Shown: positions 1 through 9,219, numbered from the stretch's first letter. The stretch is 64,000 nt of DNA from Acidipila sp. EB88 (GCF_003858395.1 NZ_QWEV01000005.1:62001-126000); one strand, 5' to 3'. Notes: generated by a model from the sequence alone, not told the origin. Translations and numbers: made by a program.

Positions 1-343
1 CGGACCGCGCATCACGCCGCAACAGCAGGAAGAAGCCTATCCGCTGTCCCGCTGTATCTCCTGCACGATCTGCATGGAGGTATGCCCGCAGTTCAACGAG
101 GAAACCAACTTCGTGGGCGCGGCCACCATCGCGCAGGCCAAGCTGTTCAACGAGCACCCCACCGGCAAGGTGCTCAAGACCGAACGACTCCACGCACTGA
201 TGGGCGACGGTGGCATTCATGAGTGCGGCTTCTCGGGCAACTGCGTCACGGCCTGCCCCAAGATGCTGCCGCTCACGCGCGCCATCTCGGAGGTGAGCCG
301 CGACGTGATGATCCAGGCGGCAAAGGACATCTTCACGCGCTAG
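1..343 (+). CDS. sdhB: Succinate dehydrogenase/fumarate reductase iron-sulfur subunit (C-terminal part)
   Basis: Only the C-terminal ~113 codons are present; the reading frame is open from the left edge, so the gene starts outside the window. The cysteine run CISCTICMEVCP followed later by CGFSGNCVTACPK is the arrangement of Cys ligands for the 4Fe-4S and 3Fe-4S clusters in the C-terminal domain of SdhB/FrdB. The segments LFNEHPTGK and LMGDGGIHECG are also typical of this family. The subunit passes electrons from the flavoprotein to the membrane quinone site in complex II. The gene ends just before a strong hairpin shared with the convergent gene. Family assignment is secure; SdhB versus FrdB cannot be decided from the fragment. 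Confidence 0.9.
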   Translation, partial: GPRITPQQQEEAYPLSRCISCTICMEVCPQFNEETNFVGAATIAQAKLFNEHPTGKVLKTERLHALMGDGGIHECGFSGNCVTACPKMLPLTRAISEVSRDVMIQAAKDIFTR

Positions 344-391
344 TGGCTGAAGACCAAGTCGCCTCATACGCGAACCGCCTGTAAACGGAAG

Positions 392-416
392 CAAGCCCGC
401 GAACTACGCGGGCTTG
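392..416. terminator. Bidirectional rho-independent-like terminator
   Basis: A perfect 10-bp stem (CAAGCCCGCG/CGCGGGCTTG) with loop AACTA, followed on the plus strand by TTCTGTTT. It lies between the convergent sdhB and TMEM175-like genes; the loop contains the stop codon of the latter. Confidence 0.8.
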
Positions 417-1039
417 TTCTGTTTGCCTGGCCAGCGTGGCGCCACGGCATAGTTCAACTGCACCAGAAAGATGCAGCCCAGGCTGAGGCGGGTGTCGAAG
501 ACGCATAAGGCGGTACTCACCGCGTACAAGCACTGGGCGATTAGTACCCGGCGGCAGATGGCATGGTTGATCGCGGTCGGCGTGTCTTCGCGAATGAGCC
601 CGGCATGGTTCGCGTAGCGCCAGCTCGCGTACAGAAGCGCCCCAAGCAGCAGGAAGTTCAGCCAGTAGGCGACCAGCGCAGTGCGGAAAAGGTAGAACTC
701 GGCCAGCAGCCCTGTCGAGAGCGGCAGGAGCGCAATGCCGAACAGGAACGCAAGGTGCAGCCAGGTCAGGTCGCGCGAGCTCTGCTTCAGGTAGTTGAGC
801 TGGGTTTGTTGCCCGTTCCAGAAGATGCTGAGCGCCAGGAAGCTGAGCATCGCGGCCAGCAAACGGGGGGCCACGGCCGCAAGCGCCACCAGCAGATCGT
901 GCTCGGAACGCACGTGTTCCACTTCGGGGAGCTTGATGTCGATCAGCAGAAACGTCATGGCGAAGGCAAAGACGCCGTCGCTCAAGGCGCCAAGACGTTC
1001 AAGGCTCTGGTTCGCGATCGTGTTGTAAAGCGTTGCCAT
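404..1039 (-). CDS. TMEM175-like (DUF1211) membrane protein, putative potassium channel
   Basis: A 211-residue protein beginning MATLYNTIANQ with the family signature close to the N-terminus: LGALSDGVFAFAMT followed by LLIDIKLPEV, matching the FSDGVFAIxxTLLxxDI motif of TMEM175/DUF1211 proteins. About six hydrophobic segments fit the bacterial single-repeat form, which tetramerises into a potassium channel in characterised homologues. The Phe before SDG is replaced by Leu. The start at 1039 is preceded by AGGACAG; an in-frame extension to 1177 lacks membrane character and runs into the divergent cyclophilin gene. Channel function is inferred from the family. Confidence 0.8.
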   Translation of the reverse strand: MATLYNTIANQSLERLGALSDGVFAFAMTFLLIDIKLPEVEHVRSEHDLLVALAAVAPRLLAAMLSFLALSIFWNGQQTQLNYLKQSSRDLTWLHLAFLFGIALLPLSTGLLAEFYLFRTALVAYWLNFLLLGALLYASWRYANHAGLIREDTPTAINHAICRRVLIAQCLYAVSTALCVFDTRLSLGCIFLVQLNYAVAPRWPGKQNKPA

Positions 1040-1088
1040 CTCTGTCCTTTCATGCGAGCGAGCCACAGGGAATACACTAGAAGACGGC

Positions 1089-1868
1089 ATGATTGTCGCA
1101 TTCCGCAGCTTCCTGTTCGCCCCGTTCCTGTTTGCCGCTGGCGCGCTTGCCCAGCAGTCGACGCCGACCACCCCCACACCTTCGGCCCCTCCCCCACAGG
1201 CGACGACGCCGGCTCTGCCCGCGGCGCCAACTCCGGCCGACCAGCTCCCCGACTCGCCAGGTATCGCAATTCATCCGGCTCCCGAGCCATCCGGCCCGAC
1301 CGTGGTCTTCGACAGCTCCATGGGCCGCATGGTGTGCCGCCTCTACAGCAAGGAGGCACCCAGCACCGTCGCCAACTTCATCGGGCTGGCGCAGGGTACA
1401 AAAGACTGGGCTGACCCGGCCACCCACCAGAAAGTGCACGGCAAGCCGCTTTACGACGGCACCACGTTCCACCGGGTCATCCCCGGCTTCATGATCCAGG
1501 GCGGCGACCCGCTCGGCGACGGAACGGGCGATCCTGGCTTCCTGTTCGCCGACGAGATCAGCCCGGACCTGTCCTTTGATCGTCCCGGGCGACTGGCCAT
1601 GGCGAACTCCGGCCCGGACACCAACGGGTCACAGTTTTTCATCACCGAGGCTGCCTACCCGACGCTGGATGGCCATTACAGCCTCTTCGGCCAGTGTGAT
1701 CCGTCTGCCGTGTCCGTGGTCACCGCCATTACGCACGTGGAGCGCGACGCCCAGGACAAGCCACTCACGCCAGTGGTCCTGAACAAGGTCACGATTGTGC
1801 CGGCTGGCCAGCCTTTACCGGCTGCGCCGGCCGCCTCCGCCGCAGCCGGCGCATCTACACCCCAGTAG
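1089..1868 (+). CDS. Exported cyclophilin-type peptidyl-prolyl cis-trans isomerase
   Basis: This 259-residue protein has an N-terminal signal peptide (FLFAPFLFAAGALAQ), a Pro/Thr/Ala-rich linker to about residue 65, and then a full cyclophilin domain. Active-site landmarks are FHRVIPGFMIQGGDP, LAMANSGPDTNGSQFFIT and YSLFGQ. The C-terminus ends in an Ala/Pro-rich tail. It should catalyse proline isomerisation in the periplasm. A second cyclophilin without signal peptide follows about 100 bp downstream on the same strand, giving an exported/cytosolic pair. The ribosome binding site is weak (GAAGACGGC). Family call is secure. Confidence 0.92.
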   Translation: MIVAFRSFLFAPFLFAAGALAQQSTPTTPTPSAPPPQATTPALPAAPTPADQLPDSPGIAIHPAPEPSGPTVVFDSSMGRMVCRLYSKEAPSTVANFIGLAQGTKDWADPATHQKVHGKPLYDGTTFHRVIPGFMIQGGDPLGDGTGDPGFLFADEISPDLSFDRPGRLAMANSGPDTNGSQFFITEAAYPTLDGHYSLFGQCDPSAVSVVTAITHVERDAQDKPLTPVVLNKVTIVPAGQPLPAAPAASAAAGASTPQ

Positions 1869-1964
1869 CGCAACCGGCTCAACCTTGGCCTTACGCACAG
1901 GCGCTGGCTCCACAAGCCGCGCCGTAAGCCAAACGCAAGACAGAAGACAAGGAGAACCAAACGC

Positions 1965-2489
1965 ATGGCCCGTACACCTGGCACCTACGCCATCTTCAAC
2001 ACCACGCAGGGCGAGATTGTTTGCCAATTGTTTGAAGAGCAAGCCCCCAAGACAGTGAAAAACTTTATCGACCTCGCGGAAGGCACGCGTGAGTGGACAC
2101 ATCGCGGCGAAAAGAAGACCGGCACCAAGCTTTACGATGGCACCGTCTTCCACCGCGTCATTCCTGACTTCATGGTGCAGGGCGGCGACCCGGATGGCAC
2201 CGGCATGGGCGGCCCCGGCTACAAGTTCGAGGACGAGACCAAGGGTTCCCCCCACAAGTTCGACAAGCCGGGCAAGCTCGCGATGGCGAACGCCGGCCCC
2301 AACACGAATGGCTCGCAGTTCTTCATCACGGTTGCGCCCACCCTGTGGCTCACCGGCAACCACACCATCTTCGGTGAGGTGGTGGAAGGCCAGTCCATCG
2401 TGGACGCCATCACCAAGGTGCCCCGCGGCGCGCAGGACAAGCCCAAGACCCCCGTGGTGCTTGAGTCGGTAACGATCGAACGCGTTTAA
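1965..2489 (+). CDS. Cytoplasmic cyclophilin-type peptidyl-prolyl cis-trans isomerase
   Basis: A compact 174-residue single-domain cyclophilin without a signal peptide. It carries FHRVIPDFMVQGGDP, LAMANAGPNTNGSQFFIT and the C-terminal TPVVLESVTIERV strand. The start is set by AAGGAG about 11 nt upstream. It sits directly behind the exported paralogue, probably in the same transcript, and is followed by a strong terminator. It resembles bacterial PpiB-type enzymes in length and motif order. Confidence 0.93.
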   Translation: MARTPGTYAIFNTTQGEIVCQLFEEQAPKTVKNFIDLAEGTREWTHRGEKKTGTKLYDGTVFHRVIPDFMVQGGDPDGTGMGGPGYKFEDETKGSPHKFDKPGKLAMANAGPNTNGSQFFITVAPTLWLTGNHTIFGEVVEGQSIVDAITKVPRGAQDKPKTPVVLESVTIERV

Positions 2490-2515
2490 GTTTTTGCAGT
2501 AGTTGCTCGACCAGC

Positions 2516-2540
2516 AGGGCCCGGCAAGAAGCCGGGCCCT
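2516..2540. terminator. Bidirectional rho-independent-like terminator
   Basis: A perfect 10-bp stem AGGGCCCGGC/GCCGGGCCCT with loop AAGAA between the convergent cyclophilin and malate dehydrogenase genes. The T-tract is weak (GTTACTTT). Confidence 0.75.
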
Positions 2541-2559
2541 GTTACTTTGGCCGCCGGAG

Positions 2560-3486
2560 TTAAATGCCCAGCACCGCGCACAACTCCCGGACTGAATTCG
2601 CACTGCGCTGCAGGGCCGTGTGCTCCTCGGGCGTGAGCTTGATCTCGATGATCTTCTCGAGACCCCTGGCTCCCAGTTTGCACGGCACCCCCACGAACAG
2701 GTCGCGAATCCCGTACTCGCCCTGCAGGTACACGGCGCAGGGGAGGATCTTTTTACGATCCTTCAGGATTGCCTCCACCATCTCGATCGCGGCGGCACCC
2801 GGGGCATAGAACGCCGATCCTGTCTTAAGGTGCGCCACAATCTCGGCACCGCCATTGCGCGTGCGCTGTACCAGCCGTTCCACGGCCTCGGCACTCAGCA
2901 GCTCTGTGATGGGGATGCCGCCCACGGTGGAGTAGCGCGGCAGCGGCACCATCGTGTCTCCGTGGCCACCCAGCACAAACGCGGAAACATTCTCCACCGA
3001 AACGTCACACTCTTCCGCAATGAACGAGCGAAAACGGGCGGAGTCCAGCACTCCCGCCATGCCGATCACCCGCTCGCGCGGGAAACCTGAGTGGCGAAAC
3101 GCAGCCTGTGCCATGGCATCAAGCGGGTTCGAGACAACGACCAGGATGGCGTCCGGCGAGGTGGCGACGACGTTTGCGATCACGTCCGCCATGATCCTGC
3201 CGTTGGTGTTGAGCAGGTCATCTCGGCTCATGCCGGGCTTGCGGGCGATGCCTGCCGTGATCACCACCACGTCCGAGTTGGCCGAGTCCGCGTAGTCGTT
3301 GGTGCCGAAGATGGCGCAGTCATGCTTCTCGATCGGCATGGCCTGCAGGATGTCCAGAGCCTTGCCCTGTGGCACCCCTTCGATTACGTCGAGTAGCACG
3401 ACGTCTGCGAGTTCCTTGCTTGCCAGCCAGAGCGCCGCAGTGGCACCCACGTTGCCCGCACCCACAATCGTGACCTTGTTCCGCAT
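2560..3486 (-). CDS. mdh: Malate dehydrogenase (LDH-like type)
   Basis: A 308-residue NAD-dependent enzyme of the lactate/malate dehydrogenase superfamily. The Rossmann motif GAGNVGAT is at residues 9-16, the substrate-binding Arg pair at about 82 and 88 ([11 protein letters not shown]), Asp148/Arg151 in [10 protein letters not shown], and catalytic His175 in [10 protein letters not shown]. Arg at position 82 is characteristic of malate rather than lactate specificity. The chosen start ([11 protein letters not shown]) has AGGAGG 5 nt upstream; the longer in-frame ATG at 3516 adds only a Gly/Ala/Pro-rich stretch. It interconverts malate and oxaloacetate in the TCA cycle, which fits the nearby sdhB. 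Confidence 0.95.
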   Translation of the reverse strand: MRNKVTIVGAGNVGATAALWLASKELADVVLLDVIEGVPQGKALDILQAMPIEKHDCAIFGTNDYADSANSDVVVITAGIARKPGMSRDDLLNTNGRIMADVIANVVATSPDAILVVVSNPLDAMAQAAFRHSGFPRERVIGMAGVLDSARFRSFIAEECDVSVENVSAFVLGGHGDTMVPLPRYSTVGGIPITELLSAEAVERLVQRTRNGGAEIVAHLKTGSAFYAPGAAAIEMVEAILKDRKKILPCAVYLQGEYGIRDLFVGVPCKLGARGLEKIIEIKLTPEEHTALQRSANSVRELCAVLGI

Positions 3487-3687
3487 TCCGCCTCCTGCTC
3501 CGGGCGCACCCGGCATATGCAGCGACCCAGCCTATCACCGGGCGCCAGCATGGCGAAACTTCACGAGTAGCCCCTGCCCGGGCATGCAGGCGGCGGGCCG
3601 CAGCCACGCCAAAGTTGACCGATTGGCCCGAAGCCCCTTAAGATCAAAAAGTCGCGTGAACAGCAACAACGCCGCGACGGCAAGTAC

Positions 3688-3760
3688 TGCCCCCTCGTTC
3701 AATGGTAGGACAGCTGACTCTGACTCAGCATATCGGGGTTCGAATCCCTGGGGGCAACCA
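3688..3760 (+). tRNA. tRNA-Gln (anticodon CTG), CCA encoded
   Basis: Acceptor stem TGCCCCC (3688-3694) pairs with GGGGGCA (3750-3756). The anticodon stem GCTGA/TCAGC flanks the loop CTCTGAC with CTG at 3720-3722, and the T-arm CGGGG TTCGAAT CCCTG is regular. The discriminator A and CCA (3758-3760) are encoded. All four arms fold without mismatch in the acceptor stem. Confidence 0.93.
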
Positions 3761-3886
3761 ACATCTGTGCGCGCCGGGGTGCACCGTGTGGCGCTTCCGC
3801 AATGCGGGCATGTCCAGGGTCCTGGGCCTCGCTCTTCATCTCCGGGCATACCAATCCCCTTTCATCCACGTGCAAACAGCACCTGC

Positions 3887-5914
3887 TCACTTCGCCGGCA
3901 ATCCAGCAAGACCACGCTCGATCTGCGGTGCAAGCTCCTCCTGCTGTAGATCCGGCCTCTGCGCCCGCAGGTTCCCCCGCGCCATCCGGTAGTGCTCCCC
4001 CGCCACAGCCCACTGCTGTTGCTGCGCCAACACCTCTGCCAACTGTAACTGCGTACGCGCAGATGCAGGGGCCAGCGCAGCCGCCTCCTGCGCCCGTTGC
4101 AAAGCCTCTGGCAGCTGGCCCTGCTGCGCCAGCAATCCCGACTGCCGCACGTCCACCCATGCCGCCGCAAGCGGCACCGCAAACGTGCCCCGATACACAT
4201 ACACGCCGTCCTGCAGGATCGCGTCCGGCTTCAGCCCGCGAAAGTCCTCGTATGGGTTCAGCACTCCATCTCCCGACTCCACGCCATCCAGCACGCTCTC
4301 GCTGATCAGCACCGTGCCGTGGATCGTCGCCGGCACCTGCATCGGCAAACCGAACCACCACAGGCCGCTCGGCGTTGGCAACCGGTGGCAGGAGATGCCG
4401 TAGTCCTGCGGCTGCACCGCTCCATCCGGAAAGTATGCGAACCAGCACTCGGGATCGTGGTGCCGGTCCAGGTACTCACGAACTGTCTTCAACTGCTGGC
4501 CCCAGTCCACGTTGGCATCGCTCAGGTACCGCCGCACCGCCAGCGGACCACCCCACGCCTCGTTGCCGTAAGCCATGTAGTTGGGCGCGACCCGCTCCGT
4601 CGTCACCACCTGCCATACCAGCAGTGCGATCGCCAACACCGCCCAACCGCGACCCATCCCAAGCAGTCGCGCCGCCACCGCGCCCGCCACGACATACAGA
4701 AACGGATAGATGGGCATCAGGTGCCGCGCGCCGATGTCGAAGTGCGACGTCACTACCACTGCGCTGTACACCGCCACCGGCACCAGCAGAAACAGCAACC
4801 GCCGCCCGTCGCGATGCCTTCGGCTACTGCGACAACCCCGCAGCCACACCACCGGTGACAGCACCAGCAGCAGCAAGAGCGGCAACGTCGACTTGATCAG
4901 AAACGCCGCCGGAAAGTACTGCCACGGCCCATGCCGGTACACCCGCCCCCAAAAATAGGAGGAGTACTCCCACTCCGTGTGCTTCGTGTTCGCCAGCCCC
5001 CACACGTATGCTTCCGGCAACAGGTGCAGCCGGGCCACCCACGCCAGCTTCACGCCATCAGCCGGGTTCGGCATCGAGGCCAGATACGGCCCCAGTGCCG
5101 GCGCAAGCGCCAGCCCATGCGGAGCAGGCGCATACCGGAAGCCGTAAAACGCCCACAGCACCACCCACGCACACCCAAGAGCCGCCAGTGCCGAGCCCAC
5201 CAGCCGCGCCGCCACGTTCGCGCTGCGCTGCCGTATCCCTTCCGCCACCGCGAGCAGCAACAGCATCGGCGCCACCAGGATGCCCGTGAACTTCACGACC
5301 AGCGCCAGACCCGCCAACACCCCTGTCGCTGCCAGCAGCTTCACCGTGGGCCGTTCCGCGTAGCGGTAGAACGCAAACACTGCGGCCGCAAGAAACAGAG
5401 CACTCCCCATGTCCGTGGAGACCAGCGTCCCATGCGCCAGCACGTTGGGGTCCGAGACAAACAGCACCAGCGCGCACATCCCCGCGAGTGCCCCGAAGTA
5501 TCGCCGCCCCGCTGCGTACACCACCAGTGCCGTTGCGAGCGAAAAAAGCATGCACATCATTCGCGCCGGAAACAGTAACCGGTCTCCACCATTGCCGAAC
5601 ACAAACGCGCGTCCTGCCAGGAACGCGTTTTCCTGTTGCGAGGTCCCCGTTGGTGCCGGCAGCTGCAGGTGCATACCGAGCAGTGGCAGCGCCGCCGCGA
5701 TCTTGAGCAGTGGCGGCACCTCTGCATTCGCCCGGTAATCATGCTCTGTCAGGATCAGGTAGCCGTCGTACAGGTGGTGCGCCTCATCCCAGTTCGCCGA
5801 GTACAGCCGAGCCACCCGCACCATTTGCAACGCAAACACACACAGCACGATCGCGACCGCCGCTACCGCGATTCCCTTGCCCGGCACCTTCAGCATCCCT
5901 GTTCCTGCGCGCAT
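3887..5914 (-). CDS. GT39-like polytopic membrane glycosyltransferase with a TPR-like C-terminal tail
   Basis: About 675 residues. The N-terminal two-thirds contains many hydrophobic segments; after the first comes an acidic/aromatic loop (SANWDEAHHLYDGY) like the catalytic loop of ArnT/PMT (GT39/GT83) enzymes that use polyprenyl-phosphate sugars. GARHLMPIYPFLYV and NVDWGQQLKTVREYL are other landmarks of these bacterial dolichyl-phosphate-mannose-type proteins. The last ~100 residues (AAAWVDVRQSGLLAQQGQLP onward) look like TPR helices. The start is uncertain: ATG at 5914 is used here, but ATG at 5896 has a better AGGAACAGGG upstream. The substrate is unknown. Confidence 0.72.
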   Translation of the reverse strand: MRAGTGMLKVPGKGIAVAAVAIVLCVFALQMVRVARLYSANWDEAHHLYDGYLILTEHDYRANAEVPPLLKIAAALPLLGMHLQLPAPTGTSQQENAFLAGRAFVFGNGGDRLLFPARMMCMLFSLATALVVYAAGRRYFGALAGMCALVLFVSDPNVLAHGTLVSTDMGSALFLAAAVFAFYRYAERPTVKLLAATGVLAGLALVVKFTGILVAPMLLLLAVAEGIRQRSANVAARLVGSALAALGCAWVVLWAFYGFRYAPAPHGLALAPALGPYLASMPNPADGVKLAWVARLHLLPEAYVWGLANTKHTEWEYSSYFWGRVYRHGPWQYFPAAFLIKSTLPLLLLLVLSPVVWLRGCRSSRRHRDGRRLLFLLVPVAVYSAVVVTSHFDIGARHLMPIYPFLYVVAGAVAARLLGMGRGWAVLAIALLVWQVVTTERVAPNYMAYGNEAWGGPLAVRRYLSDANVDWGQQLKTVREYLDRHHDPECWFAYFPDGAVQPQDYGISCHRLPTPSGLWWFGLPMQVPATIHGTVLISESVLDGVESGDGVLNPYEDFRGLKPDAILQDGVYVYRGTFAVPLAAAWVDVRQSGLLAQQGQLPEALQRAQEAAALAPASARTQLQLAEVLAQQQQWAVAGEHYRMARGNLRAQRPDLQQEELAPQIERGLAGLPAK

Positions 5915-6010
5915 GCCCACCAGCTTACCGCGCGGCCGTCCCATAGCCGGACGTATCTGCCACGGGCTACAATCCCCGGCGGCGCCTTTCCCTATTCCCG
6001 GAGGCTGCGG

Positions 6011-6433
6011 ATGCTCAGCATCTCTCCCTTTCTGCTGTTCGACGGCAACTGTGCCGAAGCCATGCACTTCTACCAGTCCTGCTTCTGAGGCACGCTCCAA
6101 CTCACGCGCCTCGCGGACACCCCCATGCACACGCACCACCCACCGGAGCAGCACCACAAGATCACCTATGCCCTGCTCCGGAGCGGGACGGTCGAGTTCT
6201 CGGCCACCGACTGGCTGCACCCCGGCCGCCGCCCGATCCAGGGCAACACTGCCGCGCTTTATGTCACTGGCACCGGCCTCGATGAACTCCGACCCGTCTT
6301 CCAGAAACTCCGCGAAGGCGCCGATCCTGCCAATCTCACCGAACTATGCCCCATGCCTTTCGGCATCTATGGCCGCATGATCGATCGCTTCGGCGTCGAA
6401 TGGTTCTTCCGCGGCGCAGCCCTCTCGGACTGA
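6011..6433 (+). pseudogene. PhnB-like VOC-family protein, interrupted by a single in-frame TGA
   Basis: A full-length reading frame of 140 codons starts at ATG 6011 (MLSISPFLLFDGNCAEAMHFYQSCF) and continues in the same frame to 6433. A TGA at 6086-6088 interrupts it where family members have Gly (CxGGxL). After the stop it continues GTLQLTRLADTPM, then the typical KITYALLRSG and FGIYGRMIDRFGVEWFF. This is a PhnB-like (glyoxalase-fold) protein. The break is explained by one substitution, GGA to TGA; no frame change is needed. It could be a real nonsense mutation, a base error, or two fragments made separately; an ATG at 6125 could restart the C-terminal part. Confidence 0.75.
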
Positions 6434-6483
6434 GCCACGGCGCCTGAGCTAACATCCAGTCGGTTGCGCGAGGAGGTAAGCGC

Positions 6484-6503
6484 GTCCAGCTTACGAGCTG
6501 GAC
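6484..6503. terminator. Hairpin between convergent genes, possible terminator
   Basis: A perfect 8-bp stem GTCCAGCT/AGCTGGAC with a tetraloop TACG in the 97-bp gap between the convergent VOC and glycosidase genes. No T-tract follows on either strand, so terminator function is only likely. Confidence 0.45.
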
Positions 6504-6530
6504 ACATTGCAGGAGCCGTACCTGCACTTG

Positions 6531-8942
6531 TCAATGCGCAGCAGCAGGCTCAGTATCCTGACGATCCATGCCGATGATTCTCGAACCAAAATGCTTTGGC
6601 ATGCTGGCCTTGATGGCAGGGATGGCTGCTAGTTGACTGTTCATGTTCGGGGCGTCTGCAGGCGCAAGCATCGCAGTGGTGCCCTTGTGCAGTGGCAGGG
6701 TCAGGATCGTGCCTGAGAGTTGTTCAGACGGGGCGACACCTGCTGTGCTCACCATGATCTTCTTACCGCTCCAGGGATTGCGCAGCCTCAACTCGCCATC
6801 CTGAGCAGCCTCAACGCCCAGAGTGATCACCTTGCCCTGCCTCACCTGCAGATGCACCTTGTTGCCATGCTGCACGACCACGGTCCCATCTGCGTCCCAA
6901 TCGGCAGGCATCGCCGGGGCGACCCGCACTACTCCGTCGAACTCCTGTACCAGCGCGCATTGCAGAGCGTCCGCGACTACCCCGATTTGCTCCACGTAGA
7001 ACTCTGGAGCGTCCGTGAGTTGAGCGAAGCCGTTCGGGTAGTACTGGTAACGCTCTGTAATTTTCATCATGGTGTCTCTTAAATCCTGAGCCAGTCCCAG
7101 ATGCGCAGCCTGCACTGGGTCGGCGCTCCAGTCAGCAGCAGCCATATTGGGCCGGTGCTGGAAGGTGCGCACTCCAAGGTCGTGCAGAGGACCGTCGTCA
7201 CCAATCAAACCATACGGCCATACGGGTTCCAGACCAATGTTCTCTTCGTTGTGACGGATGGGATCATCCGTATAGGCATTCGCAATGATCACGGTGGGAT
7301 CGCTGCCATCGAAGTTGTTGAGCACCTTTGTTGCGTCGATGTGGCGAAGAGGAAGTGCGGGCACTCTTTGAGTCTCCTCGTTCAGCATGCGCACAACATC
7401 ATCCTCCGCCTGGATACCAAGCACCGTTGCGGCCTGAATCACAACTGGAAACAGGGCCTGCATCGCAGAGATATCGGTGGTCGGGCTGCGGACATCCCAG
7501 TTGGACTCGTGAGCATTGGAGGGGTAGGTGAAGAGCTTGCCGCCGCCATCATGGCGCGCATAGGACAAGAGGAAGCGAGCCGACTCACGCATGAACGGGT
7601 AGCTCGCCTCCAGGAAACTCTTGTCATCCGTGTAGAGGTATTGCTGCCACATCCACAGGGACACCTCTGCGCCGGTCGAGATGGTCCGGGCGTTGTAATA
7701 GGGCCGGCCATCTTCGCTGCAGTTGATTCCGGGAGCCTTTAACCACTTTTCGTTTTCAAAACCTGCCCCGTTGAAACGCATCGTCTCCGGAACGCACAAG
7801 CCTTTGCGTCCGCCCATATGCTCCCGTGTCCACCTGGCAACGGCGTCCATATTGTCGTTGTACAGATTGAAATACGGAGCGTTCAAGCCTGCAAGCCCCG
7901 CTCCGAAATTCGCAGACACCTGCATGCGAAGATTCCAGTGCCAGTAGGCTGAAGGGCCCCAGTGGTGTTCGTCCCGAAAAGAAGAGAACAGATCGCCGAT
8001 GCCTGCCTGACTGCCCGGATAGCGATCTCGGTTTTCGGCTGCCGTCGCAAACAGATCGATGGCGCGAAGATTTTCAAAGTACTCCGCTACGTGGTCACCG
8101 GATGCGAATGCGATCACAGCTGAGTCACTCCAGAACTTATGCCACCAGTCGCGATGGTCGGCGGACGTAAGCGCCATTGCAGGATCCAGAAGGGCAGATG
8201 CACCGCCAAGCGCGTCGCCACCGTGCCACTCCGGGGACGCGACGAAGACACGAAACGTGCCGTCCGGTTTTGGATGAAACGCCACCTTCACAGAAAGATT
8301 GCCATCCACGGAAGCGCGCGCCTCGCGAGCGTCTACCTGCACCCCACTCAGCGATCCGAATGTCAGGCCGCTCGCTCCCATCTCCTCCGTGTCACGCCAC
8401 GTCTCGGAGAGCACTCCGACCGAGTTGCTCGCTTCCGCAACTGCCTTTCTGCCGGGCCATAGGCCTAATCTGACCTGCTGTTCCTGGCGTGGATCGGCGC
8501 CTGATACCTCCACGACCATCACGTCATACTTCTCATCCACGTACGTGACAGCGGTCATACCGCCACCCTTTTCCACGAACTCACCGTCGTATAGGTCCAG
8601 CCGCGCGCTGAAGTCCTTCGCCGCTGTCATGTTTTTGAGACCTGGAACAATGAGTTGGCCGGGCGACAGGCGAAACGGCCACGTGTCTTCGCGGTTTAGC
8701 TGTGCGGTGTAACCGTTTTCCGACCAGACTCCCAGACCCAGCCGCCCGTTACCCAGCGGCATCGCCTCTGTCTTCTGGACATTAGGACGGAGGAGAACAA
8801 TATCCGAACGCGAAAGGACACCCTCTGTGTCCAGGTGAAAGTGGCCATCCTTCCATGGTGATGTCGCCAACTGTGCATGCACTGCCACGCCACAGAACAG
8901 CACATTCGTTAGAACAAGAAGCGCCCGTATGCTCCTGGTCAT
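6531..8942 (-). CDS. Secreted GH95-like (alpha/alpha)6-barrel glycoside hydrolase
   Basis: An 803-residue exported protein with signal peptide (LLVLTNVLFCGVAVHAQ). The segment KTEAMPLGNGRLGLGVW near residue 60 matches the conserved AxPLGNGRLGAMV start of GH95-type alpha-L-fucosidases/galactosidases. Further features are an NREDTWPF segment, a long middle region of helical-barrel type (GPSAYWHWNLRMQV, NAHESNWDVRSPTTD) and a C-terminal beta domain. It is distant from typical GH95 and may match the DUF5703 type of annotation. It lies downstream of a TonB-dependent receptor in an L-fucose locus, so a role in releasing L-fucose or a related sugar is a reasonable inference. The ATG at 8942 is used; a TTG directly before it is possible. 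Confidence 0.68.
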   Translation of the reverse strand: MTRSIRALLVLTNVLFCGVAVHAQLATSPWKDGHFHLDTEGVLSRSDIVLLRPNVQKTEAMPLGNGRLGLGVWSENGYTAQLNREDTWPFRLSPGQLIVPGLKNMTAAKDFSARLDLYDGEFVEKGGGMTAVTYVDEKYDVMVVEVSGADPRQEQQVRLGLWPGRKAVAEASNSVGVLSETWRDTEEMGASGLTFGSLSGVQVDAREARASVDGNLSVKVAFHPKPDGTFRVFVASPEWHGGDALGGASALLDPAMALTSADHRDWWHKFWSDSAVIAFASGDHVAEYFENLRAIDLFATAAENRDRYPGSQAGIGDLFSSFRDEHHWGPSAYWHWNLRMQVSANFGAGLAGLNAPYFNLYNDNMDAVARWTREHMGGRKGLCVPETMRFNGAGFENEKWLKAPGINCSEDGRPYYNARTISTGAEVSLWMWQQYLYTDDKSFLEASYPFMRESARFLLSYARHDGGGKLFTYPSNAHESNWDVRSPTTDISAMQALFPVVIQAATVLGIQAEDDVVRMLNEETQRVPALPLRHIDATKVLNNFDGSDPTVIIANAYTDDPIRHNEENIGLEPVWPYGLIGDDGPLHDLGVRTFQHRPNMAAADWSADPVQAAHLGLAQDLRDTMMKITERYQYYPNGFAQLTDAPEFYVEQIGVVADALQCALVQEFDGVVRVAPAMPADWDADGTVVVQHGNKVHLQVRQGKVITLGVEAAQDGELRLRNPWSGKKIMVSTAGVAPSEQLSGTILTLPLHKGTTAMLAPADAPNMNSQLAAIPAIKASMPKHFGSRIIGMDRQDTEPAAAH

Positions 8943-9161
8943 CAATGGTCACCACCCTCCCTGTCATTACACGCCTTTCCTTGCACCCGCACATCAACAT
9001 GGCCGCTACGCACCAGATTGCAACCGCATCCTGCGGCCGTTTTGTTGTGCATATCACCCATTGTTTCCTCTCGACCTATTGAGCAACATTGGCTCCTTCT
9101 GCGTGCCGCAGCCCTCGACCCAAGCGCACGTCGGCGTTGTGAAGTCCAGGCCGACTTCGAA

Positions 9162-9202
9162 GCGTCCAAGTGAATCTTCGAGGCGGAGATGCGCTTGGAC
9201 GC
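9162..9202. terminator. Long-loop inverted repeat after the TonB-dependent receptor gene
   Basis: GCGTCCAAG and CTTGGACGC form a perfect 9-bp stem around a 23-nt loop in the 277-bp gap between the receptor and the downstream glycosidase. It could attenuate read-through from receptor to glycosidase or protect an mRNA end. There is no T-tract. Confidence 0.35.
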
Positions 9203-9219
9203 CCCTGGCCTCACGACCC

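Noticed and set aside
6086..6088. TGA in the VOC gene read as selenocysteine
   Set aside because: The position is a conserved Gly in the family, not Cys, and no SECIS-like hairpin is apparent just downstream.
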